DNA from: Deinandra increscens subsp. villosa
Lineage: Eukaryota; Streptophyta; Magnoliopsida; Asterales; Asteraceae
Length of the DNA: 64,000 nucleotides
Reading direction: 5' to 3'
Assembly (NCBI GenBank): GCA_039602395.1
Contig: JBCNJP010000268.1
Location: 1 to 64,000, forward strand
Every line of letters starts with the position of its first letter. The stretch's first letter is position 1. Below, piece after piece: positions 46,205 to 55,604 of the stretch. Both the position numbers and the translations under genes were made by a program. The notes under the pieces are model-generated. The model did no database searches. It worked only from the letters and a program-made list of their open reading frames with translations, and was not told the origin of the DNA.

Positions 46205-47957
46205 TCAAGCTTCATCTTGGGTCGTCTCCTTAGCTTCCTCCACCGGCACCTCCTCTGCTGCCTTGGGCTCCTGGGCTGGCACACTTCCCCCCTTTGGCTG
46301 GTCGATGTCCATGGCATGGTCGGCAAAACCCTTGGATGGAGTACCCTTGCTGGTCCAAGGATCAGCTTCGGGGTCACACCCAGCAGGGATGGTTGCACCT
46401 AGTTCGCGCAGTTTGGTTACCCATCCGGTCACATCCTAGTTGGGGTTCTGGAACCCCATGTCCCTGGCCTCCTTTGCCATCTTCAACCTGCACTGGAAGA
46501 GTGAAATGCGGGCTATCAGCCTGCCCTCATCGCCCTTTGTAGCCAGAGCAGCCTCATGATCCGCCCGTGCATCCACAGCCTTCTTCTCCAGGTCCTGCAC
46601 CAGTCCCAGGTTCTTGTTGGCCATCGCCCTGGCCGTGGTCAGCTCCTTGTTCAGGGCAGCAAGCTCCCTCTTGGCTGAAGACTCAGCATCCTGGGCATGC
46701 TTCTCAGCAGCCCTGACCAACTCAAAAAAGCGCCCAGCAATCTGCAAGAAAGGGTAATTTAATTAAACATTTGAACCTTGAATTGTTTAACTATATATAA
46801 AATTCAGGGGTACCCAGGATTATCTTACTTGGAGAGAAGAGGCTTCAGCACGTGTGAGCAGCCCAGCAGCATCCATATTCTCTAGGGGTTGCAGGGCAGG
46901 AGCAGCGGCAGTATTGGCCCTGGTTTTGCGCTTGGTACCAGAGGCCCTTGAAGAAGGAGCCTTGGGGGCAGACATGGGCTCGACCTTCACAAAGGCCAAG
47001 ACTTGGATGTCCTGTTTAGGTCCATCCAGAAGGAAAACATCAAGGTCAACGTTCTCAAGATTGATGGGGGTAGCGGCAGCTGAAGGAGAAAAGCAAGAAA
47101 AATCAACGAAATTCAGGGTTCAAAAGGCAGGGTACCAGGAAACTTACAATTGGACATGCTGTGAGAAGAGAAGGAATCAGCTTGGTGGGGATTAGCCTTG
47201 AACTCTCGATCTTGATCGGTGATGGTCAAGAATGTTTCAAACCTCTCATATGGCCCTGGTTTCGCTGGGCCAATTGAACTCAAGCTAGGCACTGCAAAAC
47301 AATAAAATCCAAGGTCAGTGTTTGAATAATATGTAATCATAAGAAAATCCTAATCCCTAATGCAGGTGAGAACCTACCATCTACTTTCCACCTAATCGGA
47401 AGATCAATCCCTCCTGGGATGGTTGATCTATTGACAAAGAAAAACTTCCCCTTCCACTCCTCATGAAATGAAGCTCGGGGAACCATTTGAACCTCCTTGT
47501 TCAGAGCCTTGAACAGAAATCGATTGATACCATGGGACGTAAGTTCGTAACCCAGGGCTAATTCAGATAACCCGACCAGGGAATCAAACTCCCTATTGAG
47601 ACGATCAAGGGTGCCCAGGATTCTCCACACGATTGGAAGGGTTTGGGCATAAGCAAGGCCGGTGGCCTGAATGAAATCGGCCAGGAGACCAGTGAAAGGG
47701 AAAGAAAAACCAATAGAAAAAGGGGTGAATGGAAAACAGACCCATGTTTCGGAGCTAAAATACGACCTAACTCTCTTATCAAAGGGCCTAATCTCGGTGT
47801 CAGAAGGAAGAAGACCGGACGCCAACAAGCAAGCAATGTCAGCGTCGGTAAAGTTACAGGTTTCCGATTCCGGAGTTTGTAAGTATTTTTGATCGAGGAA
47901 ATCCTCGATCCCGGTCTTTTTAACCGTTGTTTCCGATTGAATCATCTTACGGGTCAT
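46205..47957 (-). pseudogene. T2 antisense gene, four exons, gypsy-type transposon protein with coiled coil
   Basis: On the strand opposite pol. Exon 1 is 47957-47378, exon 2 is 47291-47148, exon 3 is 47079-46829 and exon 4 is 46741-46205. Introns of 86, 68 and 87 bp begin GTAGGT, GTAAGT and GTAAGA and end GCAG, TCAG and GCAG. Joining the exons keeps one frame of 504 codons. Exon 1 resembles the plant 'putative gypsy type transposon' domain (Pfam PF04195 from memory; HEEWKGKFFFV near its end). Exon 3 has a basic KRK patch. Exon 4 is a long Ala/Glu/Lys coiled coil. One in-frame TAG (46438-46436) interrupts exon 4. I start at the ATG at 47957 because T4 has the same start context. Function is unknown. 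Confidence 0.72.
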
Positions 47958-48087
47958 GGTAGCAAAAGGAAAAAGAAAGAAATCTAGAGGAAGGTTACCT
48001 GATTGGAAAAGTTTGAAAGCCGGAGGTGCCAACGTAAACCCTTGCTCTCGGAAAAGCTAATGTGAGAGAAGGAAAGGGTTAATGCTG

Positions 48088-48095
48088 TATTTAAA
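48088..48095 (-). promoter_or_regulatory. TATA box of the T2 antisense gene
   Basis: On the minus strand TTTAAATA lies 138 bp before the ATG at 47957. T4 has the same box 140 bp before its ATG, and the sequence between is strongly conserved. Confidence 0.6.
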
Positions 48096-48239
48096 GGAAG
48101 ATAGAAGTTACAGAGGTGATGGGAAGTTACCCACGACGTGGCATCATGGATGCTAAATTGACGGACACGATTAAAATAGGCATGGATTAGACCTCAATTT
48201 GAAATTTTCACAGCTGTAATCTTTATCTACAACTTGCGA

Positions 48240-48254
48240 AAATTTGGGGGCAAT
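48240..48254 (+). other. T2 polypurine tract
   Basis: AAATTTGGGGGCAAT abuts the 3' LTR. The same tract precedes the T4 LTR on the minus strand. Confidence 0.82.
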
Positions 48255-49148
48255 TGTTATACCCTGAATTCTCGGCTGGTAATCCAGGGTACAGGTATAG
48301 ACCTGGGGCAGGAGTGACCCAGGAATCGTATGACCCAGAATTTGGCAGGTAATGTTCAGTGACCCTGAATGTGTTAGCAGCAAGATAATGTCCCAGGATG
48401 TCAACATAATCCAGGGAAGCTCATATTCAATTTTCTTTCTGTTATATGATATTATGACCCAAGACGAGCATAATCCAGGGTAACCCTTATTATATAAATG
48501 ACCCTGCATGCTAGGACATTGTTACTAATGATTTGTGTGTCTATATCTTATCAAGGACAGGTTGACGAAGTCCACCAACGGTCGAATGGAACAAGCATGA
48601 GACTTATTTCACACGTGGTCAAAGGTTGTTAGCTGAAAATTCGGTCAACCAACTGAAAAAGACGTTGGAGAGAGGATCCCTGGAATATCGGACAAGTTGT
48701 TGAAGAGCTAGGAGTATAAATAGGACATTTAGACTTATTTTTCAGCTCACTCGAGCTTTACTCATTGTATTCTCGTATTTGATTCTCTGCTTATTCACTA
48801 TACTCAAACATTTACGTGATCAATAAATTGGTAGCGTGTGTTATCGCTACCCGGGGTTTTTATGCCGGTGGCGCCTTAGAGACATCTAAGGGCTAAGGGC
48901 TTTTCCCTAATAAAATTCTCGGTGTTGTTACTTGCATTTAAGGTTTCATTTGTGTTATCAACTTTCTTAATCGATTTTATAACTAAACTTACGTTTTTAC
49001 CTAGGATTCCGGCTTTTATCCCTGGAATTCAACTGTTGTCCCAGGATTTTTGTAAATAGTTTTCGTACCTTAATCCTAGGCACCAAATCTCACAATCTTA
49101 TTTGGTTCAAATCTTACTAATTTCGTTAAGTAATTTTTAGCCAAAACA
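48255..49148 (+). repeat. T2 3' LTR
   Basis: 894 bp, about 30 differences from the 5' LTR, followed by ATGAG and the gag of C3. Confidence 0.93.
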
Positions 49149-49771
49149 ATGAGTAACCATGATCACATAATTTTCCCACTTTTCTGGTAATGCTTCTAAA
49201 ATCTTTTCTTTCAATTCGGCATCTTCCTTTGTAAGATTCACAAGACTCATTTCACTAATCAAATGTGCAAATCTTGCAATTAGATACGAAATTGATTCAT
49301 CCTGATAATGTTTGAAACTATCAAACTCTTTTCTCAAAACTTTTTGACGACTTTTCTTGTATTGGTCATTGCCCTCACATCTTTTCTACAAAGCATTCCA
49401 TAAGCTTTATGATGTAAAGTTAGCAGAAAATTGATGTAATAATTCTTTCGGCAATGCCATTGTGAAAGTACCATACGCGTTCTTTTCAGCTTGATATGCT
49501 TTCTTTTGATCATTATTGAATTTTATTTGAACAATTGGTTCACCAGACACATCTTTGGGATAAACATATGGTTCATGATATGACAACCACATATCAATAT
49601 CATTTGTGTTAACATGTGCTTCAAATCGTGTAGCCAACTATGATAATATTCCAATCGTAATAATTTGGGAACTTTCTGACTTGTTCCAATTTCATTATCA
49701 TAGTTAAACATAGTTTGCATTGTAGCTTGCATCGAATTTTGAATAGCCGCGAACGCTTGAAAATCGGACAT
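49149..49771 (-). pseudogene. C3 gag, N-terminal part
   Basis: On the minus strand the ATG at 49771 gives MSDFQAFAAIQNSM. A shift follows near 49620. The copia gag (UBN2-like) segment continues with MWLSYHEPYVYP, QKKAYQAEKNAYGTF and FDSFKHYQDESISYLIARF, then KILEALPEKWENYV, up to the T2 insertion. This is the capsid domain that C1 lacks. The rest of gag lies at 35781-38264. Confidence 0.72.
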
Positions 49772-49789
49772 TTTGAAAAAAAAAAATTC

Positions 49790-50270
49790 TGACACTGTCC
49801 ACTCCGAACCTCGTCCGAACTTCTTCTGAACTTCTGCCGAACCTTATCCAAACAGAAACAATCCGAACGCCTTCCGAACCTCAACTTTGGATGATCAAAC
49901 AGAACCTGGACCGATCTTGTTCCGAATGTGGACTGAACTCTCTCCGAACACTGTCCAAACCTCGAGTTCGTGAAAATTGAGCCGAACTGTCTCCGAACTA
50001 GGAGTTCGGAGCGGTTATATTTGGTGAAGTCCGAATCTCAAACGAACCTGAAAACTTTTGACACCATTTTCGCGATTTTGAGAGAATTTGAACACAATTT
50101 TTGACAGGAACTCAGATATACTTAAGAGAAACAATCTAGGAGAAGATTTTGTATGTAAAGCACACTCGAGAAGATCAAACGAACTCAAAAATGATACTAA
50201 TTTTCGTAAAACTAGAAATTTTGACCTCAAAATTTCGAAAAACAGAGATTTCGGACCAGTAGAGCAAACC
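49790..50270 (-). repeat. C3 leader with dispersed CCGAAC words
   Basis: TCCGAAC or a one-base variant appears about fifteen times between 49800 and 50050. The same words, paired with GTTCGGAC, occur in the C3 LTRs. Positions 50050-50270 show nothing further. Confidence 0.7.
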
Positions 50271-50274
50271 AAAA

Positions 50275-50286
50275 GCTCTGATACCA
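50275..50286 (-). other. C3 primer binding site (initiator tRNA-Met)
   Basis: TGGTATCAGAGC on the minus strand, 2 bp inside the LTR. Confidence 0.88.
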
Positions 50287-50288
50287 CT

Positions 50289-50626
50289 TGAAAATGCGTA
50301 AACGGTGGATCGTCTACTTAATCGTTATGAAATCAATGTAAAACGAAGATGACACGAGATGTAAATACAATGAGACTTGTATTAGACCACAGAGAATCAC
50401 CACAGAGTTTACATACAAGATATGACTAGAAGTTCAAGTGCTCCCAATTACAACACAATACAAACTATATATACTAGAGCCAAACCCGATGGTCCGAACC
50501 TCAGGTTCGGACAAGTTCGGACCTGTCCGAACTTGGAGTTCGCCAATGGTTCGGCCAACGGCAATAATGCATGACTTTGTCTTGTACTTGATACTTCACA
50601 TGACGATCAGGAACTATGTACTAACA
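50289..50626 (-). repeat. C3 5' LTR
   Basis: 338 bp. On the minus strand it starts TGTTAGTACATAG and ends GCATTTTCA. TATATATA lies at about 50466-50474 and is the likely promoter. Confidence 0.88.
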
Positions 50627-50631
50627 GTCCC

Positions 50632-51266
50632 TAGACGCTAAGGTAATACACTTTATTTCTGGTGGTTCTGACATCTGTGGTACCTCTTATTTTGCAGCTA
50701 AGAGGCATTCAAGGGAAACTAAGTCAGATACACCGAAAATCCTAGCCAAATCCTCGATTCAATCGGACGTGAAGGACTTGACGTTTGGGGAAGATGACAG
50801 GAGTGATGTGCTGGATCCCCACCATGATGGACTGGTGATTACACTCTACGTTGCCAATCAATTTGTCAAAATAATCCTGATAGACGGAGGAAGTTCAATT
50901 AACATCATACAACTAGAAGCACTGACCAAGATGGGAATACCCCACGAGGAAATCATAGCCGGATCCATAGTGCTCGTAGGCTTCAGTGGGGAGACCAAGA
51001 ACACCCTGGGAGAGGTGAAACTCCCATTATATGTGGAAGGTGTAAACTCGATCCAGCGCTTCTGTGTCATGGATGCACCTTCATGGTACAACATCATCCT
51101 GGGTAGACCCTGGATTCACGACATGAAAGTCGTCCGCTCAAGTTACCACCAGTGTGTGAAACTACCAACACCCTGGGGTGTAGTTACTATCCGCAGTGAC
51201 CAACACGAGGCAAAGGATTGCTACACATCATCCATGAAGATCTCAGCAAAAATTCGCCAAGGATAG
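50632..51266 (+). pseudogene. T1 gag C-terminus and protease, ending in a leaky-type stop
   Basis: This is the continuation of T1 gag after C3. ISGGSDICGTSYFAAKR leads to protease with ILIDGGSSINII (D-G-G) near 50876-50912 and IILGRPWIHD. The stretch is open from 50769 to TAG 51264-51266, followed by CGATTA, one base from the CAATTA of T2 and T3. The upstream part is joined to the broken gag at 33656. Confidence 0.82.
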
Positions 51267-52700
51267 CGATTAAAGAAGAAATCCAGGATACCCTGGAAGC
51301 AAAGGAGCAGAATATAAAAGAAGTAGTGCTTGACCCCTTGCATCCTGGTAAAAAAGTGCTAATAGGCACTCGTATCCCTGGATCCGTTGAAGAGGAGCTG
51401 GTAGAATTCCTCAGAACCAGAATGTCAACATTTGCCTGGAGCCACGAAGACATGACATGTATATCTAAAACTGTTATTACACATAAACTTGGAATTGATC
51501 CTTCTTTCAGGCCTATACATCAAAATATGAGGAAATATGCCTTGGAGAAGAATACTATAATCCAAGAAGAGGTAGATCGCCTACTAAAAATGGAATGATA
51601 AGGGACGTAAAATTCCCAAGATGGCTCGCGAATGTGGTAGTAGTATAGAAGAAAAACGGCAAATGGAGGGTCTGTGTGGATTACACTGATCTCAACCGAG
51701 CATGCCCTAATGATCCATTCCCCTTGCCACATATAGACTCAATAGTAGACGCTACAGCATGACATGAAATGCTGACATTCATGGATGCAACCTCAGGATT
51801 CCAATAAATCCAATTGTAAACCGATGATCAAGATGATACTGCTTTCATCACACCCACATGTATTTATTATTATATCGTTATGCCCTTTGGATTGAAGAAT
51901 GCAGGTGTAACTTACTAGAGGTTAGTGAACATGATGTTCAAAGAAAAGCTGGGGGACACCATGGAGGTATACATCGATTATATGGTGGTCAAATTCGTTA
52001 AAACAAGCAACCATGTCCAGGATGTAAAAGAATTCTTTGACATCCTGGAAAAATACAACATGAAGCTCAATCCTGAGAAGTGCCATTTTGGAGTAAGTGC
52101 CAGCAAATTCCTGGGTTACATGGTGACTAAAAGGGGAATTGAAGCCAGCCCTGAACAAATACGAGCAATAGTGAACCTAAAGTCACCATAGTCATCCATT
52201 GACGTTCAAAGGCTAACAGGCAGGGTCGCAGCCCTGAACAAATTCATTTCGAAATCCTCAGAAAGGTGCCGTGAATTCTAGGACATCCTGAGAAAAAATA
52301 AAAAAATTGAATGGACGATCCAACATGAGAAGGCCTTCCAGGACCTCAAAACATATCTATTCTCGGCACACTCCTAATGAAGCCGGGACCAAGAGAACCA
52401 CTATCCTTATACCTTGCAGTCTCGAAAAACACAGTAAGCGCGGTGCTGACCAAGGATGCAGAAGGTTAGCAACACCCAGTATACTATGTAAGTAAAAGTC
52501 TACTTGACGCTGAATCCAGGTACTCTCATTTAGAAAAACTTATTTTAGATTTGAGTATGGCTTGCTCTAAACTTAGACATTATTTTGAAACTCATACTAT
52601 ACACGTAAAAACTAACTATCCTATTAAGTCTGTTTTGAGAAAACCAGAAATGTCAGAAAGAATGGCGAAGTGGTCTATGAAGCAAGAACAACCATAAAAT
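51267..52700 (+). pseudogene. T1 reverse transcriptase and RNase H, heavily mutated
   Basis: A single missing base shortly after the TAG shifts pol (VLDPLHPGKKVLIGTRIPG and so on). Reverse transcriptase remnants include KNGKWRVCVDYTDLNRACP, FMDATSGFQ and YIDYMVVKF, where the second catalytic Asp is now Tyr. Stops at 51646, 51916 and 52467 are TAG where T2 or T3 has CAG. RNase H remnants run to about 52700. Confidence 0.8.
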
Positions 52701-53226
52701 CCCAAGCTCTGGCGAACTTTGTGGCTGATTTCAGTGATGATATACAGAGAGAAGCTGACCAAGAATTCCAACACTTACAAGAAGAAGAAACCTCAGGATG
52801 TTGGACGTTGTTTACGGATGGAGCATCCAACGTCAGGGGCGCATGTTTAGGAATCATACTGAAATCACCACAAGGGGACATAATACCCTAGGCTGTAAGG
52901 TGTGGATTTCAAGCAACTAATAACGAAGCAGAGTATGAAGCCCTGATTGCTGGAATGCAATTAGCTCTATAACTTGGGATACAACACATCCAGGTGTACG
53001 TTGACTCCTTGCTTTTGACTAACCATTTTAATGGATCTTATGCAGTGAAAGGGGGAAAATTAGCCAAGTACCTAGAAGTAGTAAAATCCATATCCCAGGA
53101 TTTTCAAACTTTCAACATACAACAAGTACCCAGAGAAGGAAACGCTGAAGTAGATGCTTTAGCAAATTTAGGTTCGGCATTCAAAGCATTAGAAGATACA
53201 CATATTCCTATAATTCACATACTAAG
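52701..53226 (+). pseudogene. T1 extra RNase H, split by T3
   Basis: WTLFTDGASNVRGACLG is followed by TAG 52889-52891, again replacing CAG. TNNEAEYEALIAG and VYVDSLLLTNHFNG follow. The frame then runs HIPIIHILS into the T3 insertion and resumes at 62339. Confidence 0.82.
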
Positions 53227-54089
53227 TGTTTTGGTCAAAAATTCACTCGAGAATCCTGTATTCCAAACTTAGATTGTGAGGTAGAGTGCTTAACGATCAA
53301 ATGGGTAAGTAATCCAAGTAAGGGTGATAACACACGGATTTTAGCGAGGAAAACTCCAGAATCCTTTGAGTTGCCTCTAGGAATCCTGGATAAAAACCTC
53401 GGAAGCCGGCCGAATAGCCGTCTCCTAGTCTATATTATTGATAACGAAACGAAGAATTACAAGTGTTGAGCTATTGTGATCGAAATCTAAGTGTTACAGA
53501 GAGTATTCAGTGAGTGTGTGTGGTATCTGGTCCCTATCATCGATCACAAGGCTGATATTTATAGTTACAAGTCAATAACCGAAAGTGCTAAAAATAAGGG
53601 ATTCTTCCACCAAGTCTTTGTGAACGTTGGGAGTCAGTTATGGCACGTTCTTCAATGCTTGACCTGGTCTTTAGCCTTCATTTACACGTCCCTTTAAGCC
53701 TGTAATTAATTAGGGCACGTGGACAATTGAAACGGTTAGTCGATAACTGCATTTCAGGATACCGAACCTGTCAGGATACTGAACCTCATGAGCTTCCGGC
53801 AAGGATCCTGAAATAAAATAACCAACTGTCCTATATTTTAGGGATTCTCCCCACTAAGTCAATATGAACGTTGTGGACCACTTAGTCCACGTTCTTTAGT
53901 CTTTGTCCGAGTCTTTAGGCTTGTTTTACACGTTTTCTTTACCTGCAAGCAAATAAATACGAGGAACAACATAGCGGTTAGTCGATAACTGTCATTCAGG
54001 ATGCCCGAACCTATCAGGATTCTCAACCCGTCTGAGGATACTAGACCACTTGAGCTTCCGCCAAGGATCCCGAAATGTCAGCCCAAACA
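53227..54089 (-). repeat. T3 3' LTR
   Basis: 863 bp. On the minus strand it starts TGTTTGGGCTGACATTTC and ends GACCAAAACA. A TATA box (TATAAATA, minus) is at 53556-53563. Confidence 0.95.
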
Positions 54090-54104
54090 ATTGCCCCTGA
54101 ATTT
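54090..54104 (-). other. T3 polypurine tract
   Basis: On the minus strand AAATTCAGGGGCAAT abuts the LTR, a variant of the T2 tract. Confidence 0.75.
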
Positions 54105-54450
54105 TGACAGTTGTCGACCATGAAGACGGCTGTGAAAATTCAAACTCTTGAAATAATTACGGAGGTGACTCGTTAGCTCCTTATTTGATAGCGACGCAAC
54201 TTCTCACGAGACTTCTCCATAAATAACCCTGGGTTACCGTCAGAACCTTCTCGATTTCTCTTTTCGTTCAGGTCAGCTCCCTCCCTTTTCTCTTCGATTT
54301 TCTTTCGCGATCAAGGCCAATGAAGCAGATGCTAAAGGCTTCACCGCTTAGGCTTGGATGCAGCTACCTGGAAAGGAACTCTGGAGAAGCTTGGGGGTGC
54401 TGAGAAGCTGGAGTTGCCCTTTTTGAATTTCCTGCATGGTTAATACTAGT
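54105..54450 (+). pseudogene. Relic of the antisense gene in T3
   Basis: In the position and orientation of the T2 antisense promoter lies CATAAATAAC (54219-54228), then a pyrimidine-rich leader and an ATG at about 54320. A short frame farther on reads LDAATWKGTLEKLGGAEKL and ends PFLNFLHG and TAA near 54440, which looks like a protein C-terminus. The middle of the gene seems to be deleted. Similarity to T2 is positional; I cannot align the protein. Confidence 0.42.
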
Positions 54451-55604
54451 ATCCGACTTTCTTTATCATGGTGTGTTTACCCCTTGTTTTTGATTTTGTT
54501 CATGAAAAATTTTGAAATATTTAAGTAAGAATCCCATGAGGTTCCTCATGAATATTAAGGTAGTAAAAATGCTTTAAGTTAAGTATGTAAGTTGACAAAC
54601 CATGACACAAGTCAGCATGATAAAATGTAATAATTTGAAAGTATATTACCTGAATAGTCCCTTAAGTAGGTTTTACCTTGGGCGCATTTATATAGATTCT
54701 GGAATCCTCTTCCAGCATCATTGAGGATACCTGTGGTAAAAGCATAGTAGTTTCGAAATTGAGTTAAACTGGGGACAAGCCCGTGCATTTCTGGGGACAA
54801 GCCCGTGCAATTCTGGGGACAAGCCCGTGCATTTCTGGGGACAAGCCCGTGCAATTCTGGGGACAAGCCCGTGCATTTCTGGGGACAAGCCCGTGCAATT
54901 CTGGGGACGAGCCCGTGCATTTCTGGGGACAAGCCCGTGCAAACGTGGGACTAAGCCAATTCTGGGGACAAGCCCATACGTAAGTGACATGAAAATGCCA
55001 AAACCTTAGATAACACGTTGGTGTTATAAACCTTAGATAATTCGTGAGGATAGCACGTCTGCTATAACTTGAGGATCCACCTAATGGCGAATAACGAGCG
55101 CTCCTGGCGATTCTTAGAAAAGGTGAAGACCTTTTAAGCCTTAGTTAACACATGAGTGTTAAAAACCTTGAGAATCCTCCCAGCAGCCTCCAGTGACAAG
55201 ATTGTCAGCCACCCCTGGAGTGGACTGGTCCGGCCACCTTGAGCATACTGGTGGACAACGTGCGCTCCTGGCGAGGGTCGTGCGCTACTGGCGATTACCC
55301 AAACGTAGAAGAGGTGAAATCCTCTTAAACCTTAGAAGGTATGCAGGATACCTTAAACGGAGGAGAGGTGATCAGCCTCTAACTGGGGTTATACCCAAAA
55401 TTCTCTAGGATTCTCAAAATCTGCAAAACACTCAACGCTTGGTGAGGGGTGGGTGTTAGCCTAGCTAACACCACTCCGATGCTTAAGTCAGTAACTTATC
55501 ATAAAAACAATAAGAATTAATTGAAATAGGATTAGTATACGTACCTTAGATTATTTATATAGTGAGGATCCTTGGGATTCTGCCTGAGTTTCTCGATGGG
55601 ATTC
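54451..55604 (-). other. T3 region between pol and the antisense relic
   Basis: It contains the 22-bp array and several diverged copies of CCTTAG(A/T)TAA and GTGCGCTCCTGGCGA. No gene seen. Confidence 0.6.
54769..54980 (+). repeat. 22-bp tandem array with 44-bp alternation in T3
   Basis: Eight copies of CTGGGGACAAGCCCGTGCA plus three bases lie head to tail at 54769, 54791, 54813 and so on to 54923, then two partial copies. The last bases alternate between ATTT and AATT, giving a 44-bp higher-order unit. Confidence 0.95.

Larger units (their letters stand above)
38265..49148 (+). mobile_element. T2: Tat-clade Ty3/gypsy element with an antisense spliced gene
   Basis: 10884 bp, flanked by the perfect duplication ATGAG (38260-38264 and 49149-49153), inserted in the gag of C3. 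It has LTRs of 895 and 894 bp that differ at about 30 sites (3.4%), a primer site, gag, protease, reverse transcriptase, RNase H, extra RNase H and integrase on the plus strand. Between pol and the 3' LTR it has a separate gene on the minus strand. Plus-strand genes are inactivated by several shifts, a 97-bp duplication and a changed reverse transcriptase motif. CCAGG words are strikingly common throughout. Confidence 0.93.
33662..50626 (-). mobile_element. C3: copia-like gag-only element with a palindromic left end, split by T2
   Basis: It is flanked by a perfect GTCCC duplication (33657-33661 and 50627-50631) and lies inside T1. Read on the minus strand: 5' LTR (50626-50289), initiator-tRNA-Met primer site, leader rich in CCGAAC words, a long gag interrupted by T2, non-coding DNA, polypurine tract and 3' LTR (34198-33861). 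A further 199 bp of LTR in the opposite direction forms the left edge (33662-33860). There is no pol. The two 338-bp LTRs differ at about 19 sites (5.6%), consistent with C3 being older than T2 inside it. Confidence 0.86.

Noticed and set aside
54769..54980. A CRISPR array or a repeat protein
   Set aside because: Repeats are head to tail without unique spacers. Open frames on both strands follow from the repeat having no stops in those frames.
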